Assembly: GCF_035317345.1 (NCBI RefSeq)
Contig: NZ_JAYKTU010000003.1
Strand: one strand, 5' to 3'
Length of the DNA: 64,000 nucleotides
DNA from: Cellvibrio fontiphilus
GTDB taxonomy: Bacteria > Pseudomonadota > Gammaproteobacteria > Pseudomonadales > Cellvibrionaceae
Below, one piece after another: positions 25,920 through 34,396 of this stretch. The translations under genes and the position numbers were made by a program. The stretch's first letter is position 1. Each line of letters begins with the position of its first letter. The notes below the pieces were generated by a model. The model was not told the DNA's origin. It did not search any database and saw only the letters and a list, made by a program, of their open reading frames with translations.

Positions 25920-26667
25920 CTGCTTGCTCCGTTAGACTCGCTACAGGCAATGGGTTGGTTTGCAGGAATTGGGTTTTTAATTTTTCAATCGCGCGATTAA
26001 TCGCTGCAACCGTTGTGCGGTACATAGGGTTTTTACGTGCGGCAAATAACGCGGGGCGATTATCGCCAAACATGACTTGTGGTTGATGACTGTAATAACT
26101 GCCCCAGCTTGCGCCGCCATCGGCCAAACACGCCGGGTTCGCATCAGCCAATACCACAGGTGAATAATGCAGGCGTGCAAGCAGTGCTTTTACTTCGCGT
26201 GTGCCGGTGAACAGCACATAGTCGTAACCCAAACGCTCCAGCAATTCACCAATCACAATAAACAACAGTAAACTGCTACCTTTCCAGGTGGATACCAAAT
26301 TGCCAATCTCCACTATTTGCGCACGCGCCACTTGCACCCCTAAACGCTCACTGATCACTTGCTCTATAGGCGCCGGCAAATACTGCTCGGCAAATAATTT
26401 CCCGGTGGCGGCTGGCGCTAAACCCACAGCAGCAGAAAAATCACCCCCGCAGCGAACGCTGAGAATGTTAGGTAAAAAATGCGTAACTTCAGCACTGTGG
26501 ACTTTGGCAAAACGCTGCTGGATATAAGCTTCCACCGCGCTGCGCTCATTGCTGGCATGGCTGTGCAACTCAAACCGCGGAATACGAAATTGCGGCAGGC
26601 GCGGCATGTGCCAGGTTTGGTTTGGGGATTCTTGCGCGCTGGTCAGGTCAAGCAGTAGCTCTTTCAT
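25912..26667 (-). CDS. Thermostable-hemolysin family protein (GNAT/autoinducer-synthase-like)
   Basis: 251 residues, first gene of the ten-gene operon. Resembles Pfam T_hemolysin, a family named after a Vibrio haemolysin but structurally placed with GNAT acetyltransferases. Visible marks are VTHFLPNILSV, a hydrophobic strand, QIVEIGNLVS, LLLFIVIGELLERLGYDYVLF and TGTREVKALLARLHY, a layout reminiscent of LuxI-type acyl-homoserine lactone synthases. No signal peptide or membrane segment is present, so a cytoplasmic acyltransferase is more likely than a secreted toxin. Operon neighbours (acyl ligase, oxidase, SDR) fit this. No strong ribosome-binding site precedes the ATG. Confidence 0.83.
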   Translation of the reverse strand: MKELLLDLTSAQESPNQTWHMPRLPQFRIPRFELHSHASNERSAVEAYIQQRFAKVHSAEVTHFLPNILSVRCGGDFSAAVGLAPAATGKLFAEQYLPAPIEQVISERLGVQVARAQIVEIGNLVSTWKGSSLLLFIVIGELLERLGYDYVLFTGTREVKALLARLHYSPVVLADANPACLADGGASWGSYYSHQPQVMFGDNRPALFAARKNPMYRTTVAAINRAIEKLKTQFLQTNPLPVASLTEQADE

Positions 26668-26862
26668 AGTGCACCCGGCATTTGGAGTTCTTAGGGTGCA
26701 GAATAGAAAAGTAAACTTAAGGAAAAATTAAGGGAATCCAATCTGAATCAAATAACGCAATAGGGATAGTTGCCGGTGGCGGTTATACTGCGCGCCCGGT
26801 TTACTGTGCCGGCGATGATAATTACTCACCATCGTTAATAAATGCTGCCAAGAGATGCCGTT

Positions 26863-27207
26863 ATGAGCCAACTCCCCCCATGCCCCAAATGCAATTCCGA
26901 ATACACCTACGAAGATGGCAGCCTATTGATTTGCCCCGAGTGTGCCCATGAATGGTCTGCCGATGCCGCAACTGCCAGCAGCGATAACGAACAATTTATT
27001 GTGCGCGATGCCAATGGCAATTTATTGGCCGAAGGTGATTACGTCACCGTGATTAAAGATTTAAAAATCAAAGGCTCATCGTCGGTCGTAAAAGTCGGCA
27101 CCAAGGTAAAAATTAATCGCCTGGTCGATGGCGGTCACGACATCGACTGCAAAATTGATGGCATAGGCGCGATGATGCTGAAGTCGGCCTTTGTGAAGAA
27201 GGCGTAA
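26863..27207 (+). CDS. yjdM: YjdM/PhnA-family zinc-ribbon protein
   Basis: 114 residues from ATG 26863, which matches the family N-terminus; an ATG 21 bp upstream is in frame. CPKCNSEYTYEDG and CPECAHEW form a zinc ribbon. The C-terminal part (VRDANGNLLAEGDYVTVIKDLKIKG split over strands) is the PhnA SH3-like domain. It was once thought to be tied to phosphonate use, but the function is unsettled. It is divergent from the ten-gene operon and monocistronic. Confidence 0.93.
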   Translation: MSQLPPCPKCNSEYTYEDGSLLICPECAHEWSADAATASSDNEQFIVRDANGNLLAEGDYVTVIKDLKIKGSSSVVKVGTKVKINRLVDGGHDIDCKIDGIGAMMLKSAFVKKA

Positions 27208-27210
27208 AAG

Positions 27211-27330
27211 CAACCCCACCCTAGCCCTCCCCTTGTTAAGGGGAGGGGACCGGAGCTTCGCACAAAACTTATCGCACTGGGAGTCAGCTCCTTCCCGCTT
27301 TTTAAGGGGGAGGTTGGGAGGGGGTTGGGA
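27211..27330. repeat. Dispersed GC-rich inverted repeat element, copy 1
   Basis: Opens with CAACCCCACCCTAGCCCTCC and closes with GGGGGAGGTTGGGAGGGGG-type sequence; CCCTCCCC-TTGTTAA-GGGGAGGG is an internal hairpin. A related element is at 59233-59340. It sits between convergent genes. It resembles small palindromic REP/MITE-like units, non-coding. Confidence 0.7.
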
Positions 27331-28920
27331 TTACGCAGTATAAATTCCCTGACTACGCAAATAATCTTCATAGTTACCGTGGAAATCCACAATACCTGAG
27401 GGTTGCATGTCGATAATGCGCGTGGCGAGGGAGGAGACAAATTCGCGGTCGTGGCTGACAAAAATGAGCGTGCCGGGATAATTTTCCAACGCGAGGTTTA
27501 ACGCCTCGATAGATTCCATATCCAGGTGGTTGGTGGGTTCGTCCATCAGCAATACGTTGGGGTTTACCAAACTGAGTTTGCCAAACAACATGCGGCCTTT
27601 TTCACCACCGGATAATACTTTTACGTTTTTCTTCACGTCATCGTTGGAAAACAACATGCGCCCCAGAGCGCCACGCACTAACTGCTCGTCACCCTTGGTC
27701 CACTGTTTCATCCAGTCAAACAAATTGCTGTCATCGGCAAAATCAGCGGCGTGATCCTGCGCGAAATAACCAATCTCGGCTTGCTCGGCCCATTTCACGG
27801 TGCCGCTGTCAGGTTGTAAATCGCCGTATAAACAGCGCAGCAGAGTAGTTTTACCGGCGCCGTTGGGGCCGATAATCGCAATACGTTCGCCCGCTTCCAC
27901 TTGCATGCTGAAGTCGCTAAACAAGGTGCGATCAAAACCTTTGCTTATGCTTTCCAAGGTCACTGCCTGGCGATGCAATTTTTTGTTTTGCACAAATTTA
28001 ATGTAGGGGCTAACGCGGCTTGAAGGTTTGATGTCATCCAGTTGGATTTTTTCAATTTGTTTCGCGCGCGAGGTAGCTTGTTTGGCTTTGGAGGCGTTGG
28101 CCGAGAAGCGGCTCACAAAGGTTTGCAACTCAGCAATTTGCGCTTTTTTCTTGGCGTTTTCGTTCAGCAGTTTTTCGCGCGCCTGGGTGGAGGCCATCAT
28201 GTAGTCATCGTAATTGCCGGGGTATACACGCAGTTCGCCGTAATCCAAATCTGCCATGTGGGTACACACCGCGTTCAAAAAGTGACGGTCGTGCGAAATG
28301 ATAATGATGGTGCTGTTGCGCTGGGTGAGCATACCTTCCAGCCAGCGAATGGTATTGATATCGAGGTTGTTGGTGGGCTCGTCCAGCAGCAGCACATCAG
28401 GGTCAGAAAACAGTGCCTGCGCGAGCAATACGCGCAATTTCCAGCCCGGTGCTACCGCACTCATAGGGCCAAAATGCTGCTCGATAGGAATATCCAAACC
28501 CAACAATAATTCACCGGCGCGGGATTCGGCGGTGTAGCCATCCATTTCAGCAAAGGCCACTTCCAATTCCGCCACGCGCATGCCATCGGCTTCGCTCATT
28601 TCCGGCAGTGCATAAATGCGGTCGCGCTCGGCTTTGACTTGCCAGAGTTCGGTGTGGCCCATGATGACCGTATCCACTACCGAAAAGTCCTCGTAGGCGA
28701 ATTGATCCTGTTTCAATTTACCCAAGCGAACATTCGGCTCCAGCATCACCTGGCCGGCCGATGGCTCCAAATCGCCCCCCAGAATTTTCATGAAGGTGGA
28801 TTTACCGCAGCCATTGGCACCGATCAGGCCGTAACGATTGCTGTTGTTAAATTTGACGGAAACATTTTCAAAAAGCGGTTTTGCACCAAATTGCATGGTG
28901 ATATTGGCGGTGGAGATCAC
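27331..28920 (-). CDS. ybiT: ABC-F family ATPase YbiT
   Basis: 529 residues, matching the ~530 of E. coli YbiT. Two ABC domains: Walker A GANGCGKST (~35-43) and GPNGAGKTT (~352-360), Walker B LLLDEPTNNLD and LLMDEPTNHLD, signature LSGGEKGR in the second domain. The first signature is degenerate (SAVAPGWK), as in YbiT. The interdomain linker (~240-310) is charged and helical (P-site tRNA interaction motif). ABC-F proteins act on the ribosome E site during translation stress. There is no transmembrane segment. Confidence 0.93.
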   Translation of the reverse strand: MISTANITMQFGAKPLFENVSVKFNNSNRYGLIGANGCGKSTFMKILGGDLEPSAGQVMLEPNVRLGKLKQDQFAYEDFSVVDTVIMGHTELWQVKAERDRIYALPEMSEADGMRVAELEVAFAEMDGYTAESRAGELLLGLDIPIEQHFGPMSAVAPGWKLRVLLAQALFSDPDVLLLDEPTNNLDINTIRWLEGMLTQRNSTIIIISHDRHFLNAVCTHMADLDYGELRVYPGNYDDYMMASTQAREKLLNENAKKKAQIAELQTFVSRFSANASKAKQATSRAKQIEKIQLDDIKPSSRVSPYIKFVQNKKLHRQAVTLESISKGFDRTLFSDFSMQVEAGERIAIIGPNGAGKTTLLRCLYGDLQPDSGTVKWAEQAEIGYFAQDHAADFADDSNLFDWMKQWTKGDEQLVRGALGRMLFSNDDVKKNVKVLSGGEKGRMLFGKLSLVNPNVLLMDEPTNHLDMESIEALNLALENYPGTLIFVSHDREFVSSLATRIIDMQPSGIVDFHGNYEDYLRSQGIYTA

Positions 28921-29040
28921 GGGTAATTTCTCTGCGACTGTGCGACTAAATAGGGGTAACCGGCGGCTACTGGGGTGAAAAAGGCGCGCATTTTAGCCTA
29001 ATTAGAGCCAAACAGGGTTTAAACCATCCACTTGGGCAAT

Positions 29041-29065
29041 AAAAAAGCCCGCAATAAGCGGGCTT
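29041..29065 (-). terminator. Terminator of MCP-porin-periplasmic protein operon
   Basis: On the minus strand AAGCCCGC pairs with GCGGGCTT around a 5-nt loop, followed by T6 (A6 at 29041-29046 on the + strand). It lies 30 bp after the last gene. Confidence 0.88.
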
Positions 29066-29094
29066 GAACACAACAGCAACGAAGGCTTTAAAGG

Positions 29095-29520
29095 TTAAGG
29101 CACTTTAAATACGACCTTTACCGAAGCATCCACTGCGCCGGAATCAATATAGCCAATCATATTGGGGTTAGCGGCGATTAAGGCTTTTACCGCAGCGTCA
29201 TCTCCGCCGTCTTTCGGGGGTGTACCCTTGCCGGTAAAGACTAATTGCGACCAATAAGCCTTGTATTGACTGGCATTTTTCTTACACACGGCCACATTGA
29301 ATGCTTCCCGCGCGGCTGCGCCTTCGTTTTGGTTGATAGGAACTGCTTGCGCACCATTGGGAAAGTTTTTGCTTTTGCCAAGGAAAAGACGCGCTATGTC
29401 GTCCTCTGTCAGCGAATCAAAAGCTGCCGAGGGGTGCACTATCACTGCCACTTCTGCCACACACGCCAGAGGCATTAACATTGCACAGCTAACCACCAGC
29501 GAACTGAATAATTTTTTCAT
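29095..29520 (-). CDS. Small periplasmic PstS-like binding protein
   Basis: 141 residues with a signal peptide ending at ACVAEV. The mature part matches a single-lobe phosphate ABC transporter substrate-binding-like domain: VIVHPSAAFDSLTEDDIARLFLGK, INQNEGAAAREAFN (with the ligand-loop-like segment) and NMIGYIDSGAVD near the end, when read in pieces. It is much shorter than PstS and has no transporter genes beside it. With a porin and a chemoreceptor upstream, it may present a ligand to the chemoreceptor. The ligand is not identified. Confidence 0.82.
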   Translation of the reverse strand: MKKLFSSLVVSCAMLMPLACVAEVAVIVHPSAAFDSLTEDDIARLFLGKSKNFPNGAQAVPINQNEGAAAREAFNVAVCKKNASQYKAYWSQLVFTGKGTPPKDGGDDAAVKALIAANPNMIGYIDSGAVDASVKVVFKVP

Positions 29521-29532
29521 GGAATCGCCCCC

Positions 29533-30717
29533 TTAAAACACGGTTTGCACAGCAACGGAATAGACTTTTTGATCACCTCTGACCTCATCGTCTACATCGT
29601 CAATTTGCAATTTCAGCGCAACACCCGAGGCGACATCCCAACGGGTTCCCAGTGAGATAACATCGCGTTTATCGGCTTGCGCCTCGGCAATCGCATTTAA
29701 GGTTCCAATCAACACTGCTGTCTGCGGCACGGCGGGAATTCCTTCAACCAGGTTCACTGCCTCATCATCGGAACGTGCCGCCGTTAGGTGGAACAGCCAT
29801 GATCCTGCGCGCACCCCACCCATCACATATTCGCGCACATTTTTTGCAAACAGTGAATTCTCGGGTTCAAACTCCACATGCTCTGCGGCAGCAACAAAAC
29901 GCCCCGTATCTATAGTGAAACCAATTTGGGTAAAGCTGGCTTTATCTTCCTCAACCAACACGCGAGGCGCGACAAAACTGAATTGCGCCGGCAAACTTCC
30001 GAGGAATTGGCCCAGGGTCAAACCCGAAGTTGGGTCGAGAATAGCGCCGTTAACATTTACGCTTAAATCGGTTTCGTGATAGGCCGCGCGCAGCGTCCAC
30101 CAATCTTTACCCAGGGTTGCTGCCACCCCCATTTGGTTGCGGGTTTTAGCATCAGTGGTGACACCGTCCAAATCAAATTCATCATCAAAGCTGCCAAAAT
30201 ATACTTGTACGCTGGTATCAAAAATCCCCAGGGTTTGGGTGGCGTAAAGGTCTACACCATCCACATTATTAAATGGCAGGTAATAGACTTCTCGCGGCGG
30301 TGTTATCCAGCCGTAGCTATAACCTACGTCAAGAAAATCGGAGTAAATATAGAATGGGGTACGTAAACGACCGCCACGTAACTTAATGTTATCGCTCGCC
30401 TGCCAGGTGAGATATGCCCACTCGGCATTCACTTCGTAGCCATCGTTTTTACGCGCAATCAATTGTGCCGTTGCCGAGACTTTTTCATTGACTTGCCCGG
30501 TTACTTGCAAGCCCAACAAGCTGCGATCAAAGGTCAGATCCTCTTCATAACCGCCATAATTTGCACCGGTTTCATTGTCGTCATCCACCATGCCGCCGCC
30601 AACCGAGAGGAAGCCGGAAATATTTAAATCTGCCGCCTGCACTGCGGGTGCAGCAAGGGCAATTAACATAGCGGCAGCCAGCGAATTTCTTTTAAAACTT
30701 GAGCTGTGTTTTATCAT
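29533..30717 (-). CDS. Outer-membrane porin-like beta-barrel protein
   Basis: 394 residues from ATG 30717, which has AGGAG upstream and starts a clean signal peptide ending VQAADL. The mature protein begins ISGFLSVGGG, has alternating beta-strand pattern throughout and ends YSVAVQTVF with terminal Phe, so it is an outer-membrane barrel of ~16 strands. Similar proteins are usually annotated as porins in marine gammaproteobacteria. It lies 12 bp before the periplasmic binding-protein gene and 57 bp after the chemoreceptor gene. Confidence 0.85.
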   Translation of the reverse strand: MIKHSSSFKRNSLAAAMLIALAAPAVQAADLNISGFLSVGGGMVDDDNETGANYGGYEEDLTFDRSLLGLQVTGQVNEKVSATAQLIARKNDGYEVNAEWAYLTWQASDNIKLRGGRLRTPFYIYSDFLDVGYSYGWITPPREVYYLPFNNVDGVDLYATQTLGIFDTSVQVYFGSFDDEFDLDGVTTDAKTRNQMGVAATLGKDWWTLRAAYHETDLSVNVNGAILDPTSGLTLGQFLGSLPAQFSFVAPRVLVEEDKASFTQIGFTIDTGRFVAAAEHVEFEPENSLFAKNVREYVMGGVRAGSWLFHLTAARSDDEAVNLVEGIPAVPQTAVLIGTLNAIAEAQADKRDVISLGTRWDVASGVALKLQIDDVDDEVRGDQKVYSVAVQTVF

Positions 30718-30774
30718 CGATTTTTCACTCCTGATTGTTAACACATCCTGTGTTGATATTCCTTGAAAAATAAA

Positions 30775-32385
30775 TTACACGCGGAATTGACTGGCAATTT
30801 TGTGCAATTCCTGACTGATATGATCTATGTCGCGGCTCACCTCATCTAATTCATTGGTGCTACTGGTGACCAGTTGGGTGTTGTGATAAATCTCATTCAC
30901 ATGTTCTGATACCTGCGCAAACGTCAGGGTTTGTTCATGGGTAGCAGCGGCGATTTTTTCATTAATACTGCTGATGTTGTCCACATTATTTAGAATGGAA
31001 TTAAGCACTTCACCAGATGCTGTGGTTGCCTCCACTCCGCGATTAGCGCGCTCCACACTGCCCTGCATAGCGGTGACCGCACTCGCCGATACACTGCGCA
31101 ATTCGCCAATGACTTTATGAATTTCTTCTGTTGCCTGACGTGTGCGCACAGCAAGCCCGCGCACTTCATCGGCCACCACCGCAAAACCGCGCCCGTGTTC
31201 ACCGGCGCGCGCGGCTTCAATCGCAGCATTCAATGCCAGTAAATTAGTTTGCTCCGCCACGTTTTGAATGGTGTTTAACAAGCTGCCAACATCAGCAGAA
31301 AATTCTTCAAAACGGTTTACCACACTCGCGGCACTGCGCACCTCTTCTGCCAGAGTGCTAATGGTGGCCACATTGGTTGTCAGGGTTTCTTTTCCACGCG
31401 CGGCGGCTGAGCTGGCATCCTGCGCCTGCAGCGAAGCATTATCAGCAAATTTTGCGATTTCATTGACGGTTTGCAATAAATCATCAATGGAGCTGCGCAT
31501 CGCCGATATAGCACCGGCCTGATCGTTAATACGCACCAGATTTTGGCTACTGGAATTCGTCAAACGACTGGCCACTTGTGAAAGTGCACCCACATCGTGA
31601 CTGACATTACCAAAAGCGCCGTGAAGTTTTTCCACAAACGCATTGAAAAATCGCACCAAATCGCGAATTTCATCATCACCGGCATAATGGATACGCTTGG
31701 TTAAATCACCTTCACCGGAAGACATTTCCTTGAGCGAGACGGTCACCTCATTGATGCTGGAAGTGATGGAGCGACTAATCACCAAACTGATTGTAATTAA
31801 CGCCACTACAGCACAGGCGGCAATCGCCAATGCAATTTGCGCTGCTGCTTGTGATGATTCAACTGTCTCGCTGATGGATTCATTAAACCGTTTGGCAGTT
31901 TCACTTTTCATAGTCGCCAATGAATCGCGCAAGTTTTGCAAACGCTCAGCGTTGGCCGATGCCTCTGCACCAACTTGTTCAAGATTCACCGTACTATTAA
32001 TAAAACTTTCTGCAATCCGCGTAGCGGTGCTGTACCAGGTTTGCAATTGGTCGTCGATAACTTTTACCTGGCTGGATAAGTCACTACTCAAGCTGGAAAG
32101 TTGTGCGAGATTTTTGCGAATTTGTTCGTAGTGCGCAGCTGAGTCTGCGAGCACTTGCGCATCACCTGTAGTCACCGAACTGTTGATTTGCTGCTCCATC
32201 AACAACAGCGAACCTAAATTAACAGTGGTCAACTCCAAGGTAGGATAAATACGTTTTTCTACTTCCGCTAAACGGCTGCTATTAGCGCGTTCAATCCACA
32301 GTGAATACGCCTGACTGATGACAAACCCAAACAGTGCAATACTGACCAGCAGCATCAGCTTTTTAGCAATGGTGAAGCGAAGCAT
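30775..32385 (-). CDS. Methyl-accepting chemotaxis protein
   Basis: 536 residues from ATG 32385 (GGGGAT upstream; TTG 32397 less likely). TM1 (~8-28), a helical periplasmic four-helix-bundle-type sensor (~30-180), TM2 (~185-205), HAMP (ISRSITSSINEV to SGEGDLTKRI) and a signalling domain whose hairpin tip reads AEQTNLLALNAAIEAARAGE. The C-terminus lacks a visible NWETF-like CheR-binding pentapeptide. It couples ligand sensing to CheA/CheW. Co-transcription with a porin and a small binding protein suggests a dedicated uptake and sensing unit. Confidence 0.95.
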   Translation of the reverse strand: MLRFTIAKKLMLLVSIALFGFVISQAYSLWIERANSSRLAEVEKRIYPTLELTTVNLGSLLLMEQQINSSVTTGDAQVLADSAAHYEQIRKNLAQLSSLSSDLSSQVKVIDDQLQTWYSTATRIAESFINSTVNLEQVGAEASANAERLQNLRDSLATMKSETAKRFNESISETVESSQAAAQIALAIAACAVVALITISLVISRSITSSINEVTVSLKEMSSGEGDLTKRIHYAGDDEIRDLVRFFNAFVEKLHGAFGNVSHDVGALSQVASRLTNSSSQNLVRINDQAGAISAMRSSIDDLLQTVNEIAKFADNASLQAQDASSAAARGKETLTTNVATISTLAEEVRSAASVVNRFEEFSADVGSLLNTIQNVAEQTNLLALNAAIEAARAGEHGRGFAVVADEVRGLAVRTRQATEEIHKVIGELRSVSASAVTAMQGSVERANRGVEATTASGEVLNSILNNVDNISSINEKIAAATHEQTLTFAQVSEHVNEIYHNTQLVTSSTNELDEVSRDIDHISQELHKIASQFRV

Positions 32386-32515
32386 TGGTATCCCCAAGAA
32401 ATATAGTTATGCAATTGTTTATAGCAGCGACCTACAGGTTGCGCAAAAAACGCTCGGGGAATTTTTCCAATACTTTCAATAGATTCTGGCGATAATACTT
32501 TTTGACACTTAAAAG

Positions 32516-32550
32516 AAAACGCCTAATCACTTTTGGTGATTAGGCGTTTT
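32516..32550 (-). terminator. Terminator of ECF sigma operon
   Basis: AAAACGCCTAATCAC (32516-32530) pairs with GTGATTAGGCGTTTT (32536-32550), 15 bp with a 5-nt loop; on the minus strand it ends in TTTTCTTTT. It separates the sigma operon from the chemoreceptor operon. Confidence 0.9.
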
Positions 32551-32584
32551 AACAACAGGGCTTGGCGATACAACCCAAATGGCC

Positions 32585-32938
32585 TCAGCTGTCGCTATTA
32601 AGAATCCAGGCGACGGGGGCGACCACCAAGGCAAAAAACACAGCAACCGCCATACTGATCAAACTGGTCATATCCAACAGCAAAAACCAGGCGTATACCG
32701 GCTGCACCAAATCGCGCCAGGGCAAGTGACGCAATACCAGAAAGGCAATTATCGCCACCGGCAGGGCGATAAGGGCTTTTTCCAGCCAGGGTTTAAGCGG
32801 TTTTTGCGCCGGTAGTGATGCCATCACCTGGGCGGCAAAACCATTGTCGTCTATGTAGTCAGTGTGCAATTGCTGACGGAGAAATCCATCAAAGGGATCG
32901 TCAGCATTAACCGGTGATTTCATGTCATTGTCATTCAT
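32585..32938 (-). CDS. Small membrane protein, possible anti-sigma factor
   Basis: 117 residues from ATG 32938 (GAGG 6 nt upstream). A soluble acidic N-terminal half (~1-55, with DDNGFAAQVMASLP) is followed by two transmembrane helices (~60-76 and ~85-107). It starts 20 bp after the ECF sigma factor stop. Small membrane proteins in this position are commonly anti-sigma factors, and the size fits, but no ZAS zinc motif (HxxxCxxC) is present. Function by position only. Confidence 0.7.
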   Translation of the reverse strand: MNDNDMKSPVNADDPFDGFLRQQLHTDYIDDNGFAAQVMASLPAQKPLKPWLEKALIALPVAIIAFLVLRHLPWRDLVQPVYAWFLLLDMTSLISMAVAVFFALVVAPVAWILNSDS

Positions 32939-32958
32939 CATCAACCTCACTTGGCTGG

Positions 32959-33507
32959 TTAGTGCGGCAAGGCATCCTGCCAGGATGCCAGAAGGCTTTG
33001 CAGCTTGGTTTTGCCGCGCGCTATGTGGGTTTTTACGGTACCGAGAGGAATACCCATAATACTCGCCGCCTCTTCATGGGAAAAGCCGTCCTCATAACAG
33101 AGGCGAATCGCTAATTGCTGACCGGCGCTCAAACTTTGCATGGCAGCCTCCACATCTTTTTGCGCATGGAACTGGGTTACGCTGCACTGTTCTGCTTCGA
33201 TCTCTTCATTTTCATCCAGTTCACACCATTCTATTTTTTTTGCGCGCCAGCGGTTGGCGGCAATATTGAAGGCGATGCGATACAACCAGGTAGAGAACTT
33301 GGCTTCTGCGCGAAACGCACCCAGCGCGGCATAGGCCTTCATAAAGGTCTCTTGCGCCAAGTCATCCGCGAGGTGGGTATCGCCATTACACAGCCGCCGC
33401 GCCCAAATACGCAAGGCCGACTGGTAGCGCAGGACCAGCTGCGCGAAGGCGTGCTGATCCCGGCGGTTTACCACCCGCGCAATTAATTCCTGATCGGAAA
33501 GGGACAT
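32959..33507 (-). CDS. ECF-type RNA polymerase sigma factor
   Basis: 182 residues. Region 2: LVLRYQSALRIWARRL, DDLAQETFMKAYAAL and FSTWLYRIAFNIAANRWR, the core-binding and -10 recognition helices. Region 4: SLSAGQQLAIRLCYEDGFSH then EEAASIMGIPLGTVKTHIARG, the -35 helix-turn-helix. It directs a regulon not visible here and may drive its own operon (33514-34260 gene upstream, membrane gene downstream). Confidence 0.94.
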   Translation of the reverse strand: MSLSDQELIARVVNRRDQHAFAQLVLRYQSALRIWARRLCNGDTHLADDLAQETFMKAYAALGAFRAEAKFSTWLYRIAFNIAANRWRAKKIEWCELDENEEIEAEQCSVTQFHAQKDVEAAMQSLSAGQQLAIRLCYEDGFSHEEAASIMGIPLGTVKTHIARGKTKLQSLLASWQDALPH

Positions 33508-33513
33508 TGCCGT

Positions 33514-34260
33514 TTAGTCCTGCTGCTCAACCTGCGGTGCAAGCGGCTGCCCGGCTTTGGGCTGGTTCAGGTACCAAATCAATACCTGGGATACACCCAG
33601 GGCAATCCAGATAAACGCAAGGGAGCCAATATCAAAGCCCACCATAATGGTCAGGAATAGAAACCAACCGGCTCCCAGACAGATGTTGCGGATGCCTTTG
33701 CTGCGATTGCCATTGTCGTCAGCGCCTTTGGGTTCGTCGCCACGCAACAGCTCCACCGGAATATCGCGCCCGGCGGCGAGCAACTTATCAATATTGTTGT
33801 TGATGTTCTGCTGGCGCAGTTGGCGATAGTGGTAGCGCTTGGAGATCAAATAACAGATCAGGAAAATCGGGCCGCCAAAGATGAAAATCACCGCAAACAG
33901 GGGAATCAGCACCGCGGTCTGGATGGCATCCTCATAGTCATTTTCCCGATGACCACCAAAAGCACCTTTCAGGCCGGCCTCCAATTCCCGCTCCCAATCG
34001 CCGTGTTGCGGATGATGTGGCGGCTCTGGGGCTACCGGGGGGGCAGCGGACGATGGCGCAGCCTCTGCTGGCAGGCGCGCAGGGGCTGCGGAAGCCTGGC
34101 TATAGCTACTGGCGTGAACCGCCGGGGAATCGATAGGAACAACCGTGCCCTCCAGCTCCGCGGCTTGGGCAGAAAAAGCATGGGCCAGTGGCATAAACCC
34201 GACTAGCGTAACGCCGGCTATGGCCAACAGGCGATATACGACGCGAGGAAATAATGTCAT
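33514..34260 (-). CDS. DUF6249-like exported membrane protein
   Basis: 248 residues. A signal peptide (~1-33), an Ala/Pro-rich low-complexity stretch (~40-85), then a first transmembrane helix (~118-140, FIFGGPIFLICYLISKRYHYR), a GRDIPVELLRG segment and two more helices (~192-230). The GGPI helix plus 'G-x-IP-x-E-L' pattern recalls DUF6249. It precedes the ECF sigma gene by 6 bp, so may take part in its signalling. Function unknown. Confidence 0.75.
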   Translation of the reverse strand: MTLFPRVVYRLLAIAGVTLVGFMPLAHAFSAQAAELEGTVVPIDSPAVHASSYSQASAAPARLPAEAAPSSAAPPVAPEPPHHPQHGDWERELEAGLKGAFGGHRENDYEDAIQTAVLIPLFAVIFIFGGPIFLICYLISKRYHYRQLRQQNINNNIDKLLAAGRDIPVELLRGDEPKGADDNGNRSKGIRNICLGAGWFLFLTIMVGFDIGSLAFIWIALGVSQVLIWYLNQPKAGQPLAPQVEQQD

Positions 34261-34396
34261 GGGAAAAACCTCTCAGGAAAAATCCGGGCAGGATAATCAT
34301 ATTTGCCCCCAACTCACTCACTAGGACACAGTCTAGCGAGCGCCGGATTCACCTGAGTGATTTATTTTTTTAGGCGTCAGCGCCCGCCAACAATAG

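Noticed and set aside
25912..26667. Secreted haemolysin toxin
   Set aside because: No signal peptide or pore-like segment; enzyme neighbours point to metabolism.
27211..27330. Small gene in the repeat element
   Set aside because: Frames across it are Pro/Gly low-complexity products of the C- and G-runs and have no ribosome-binding site.
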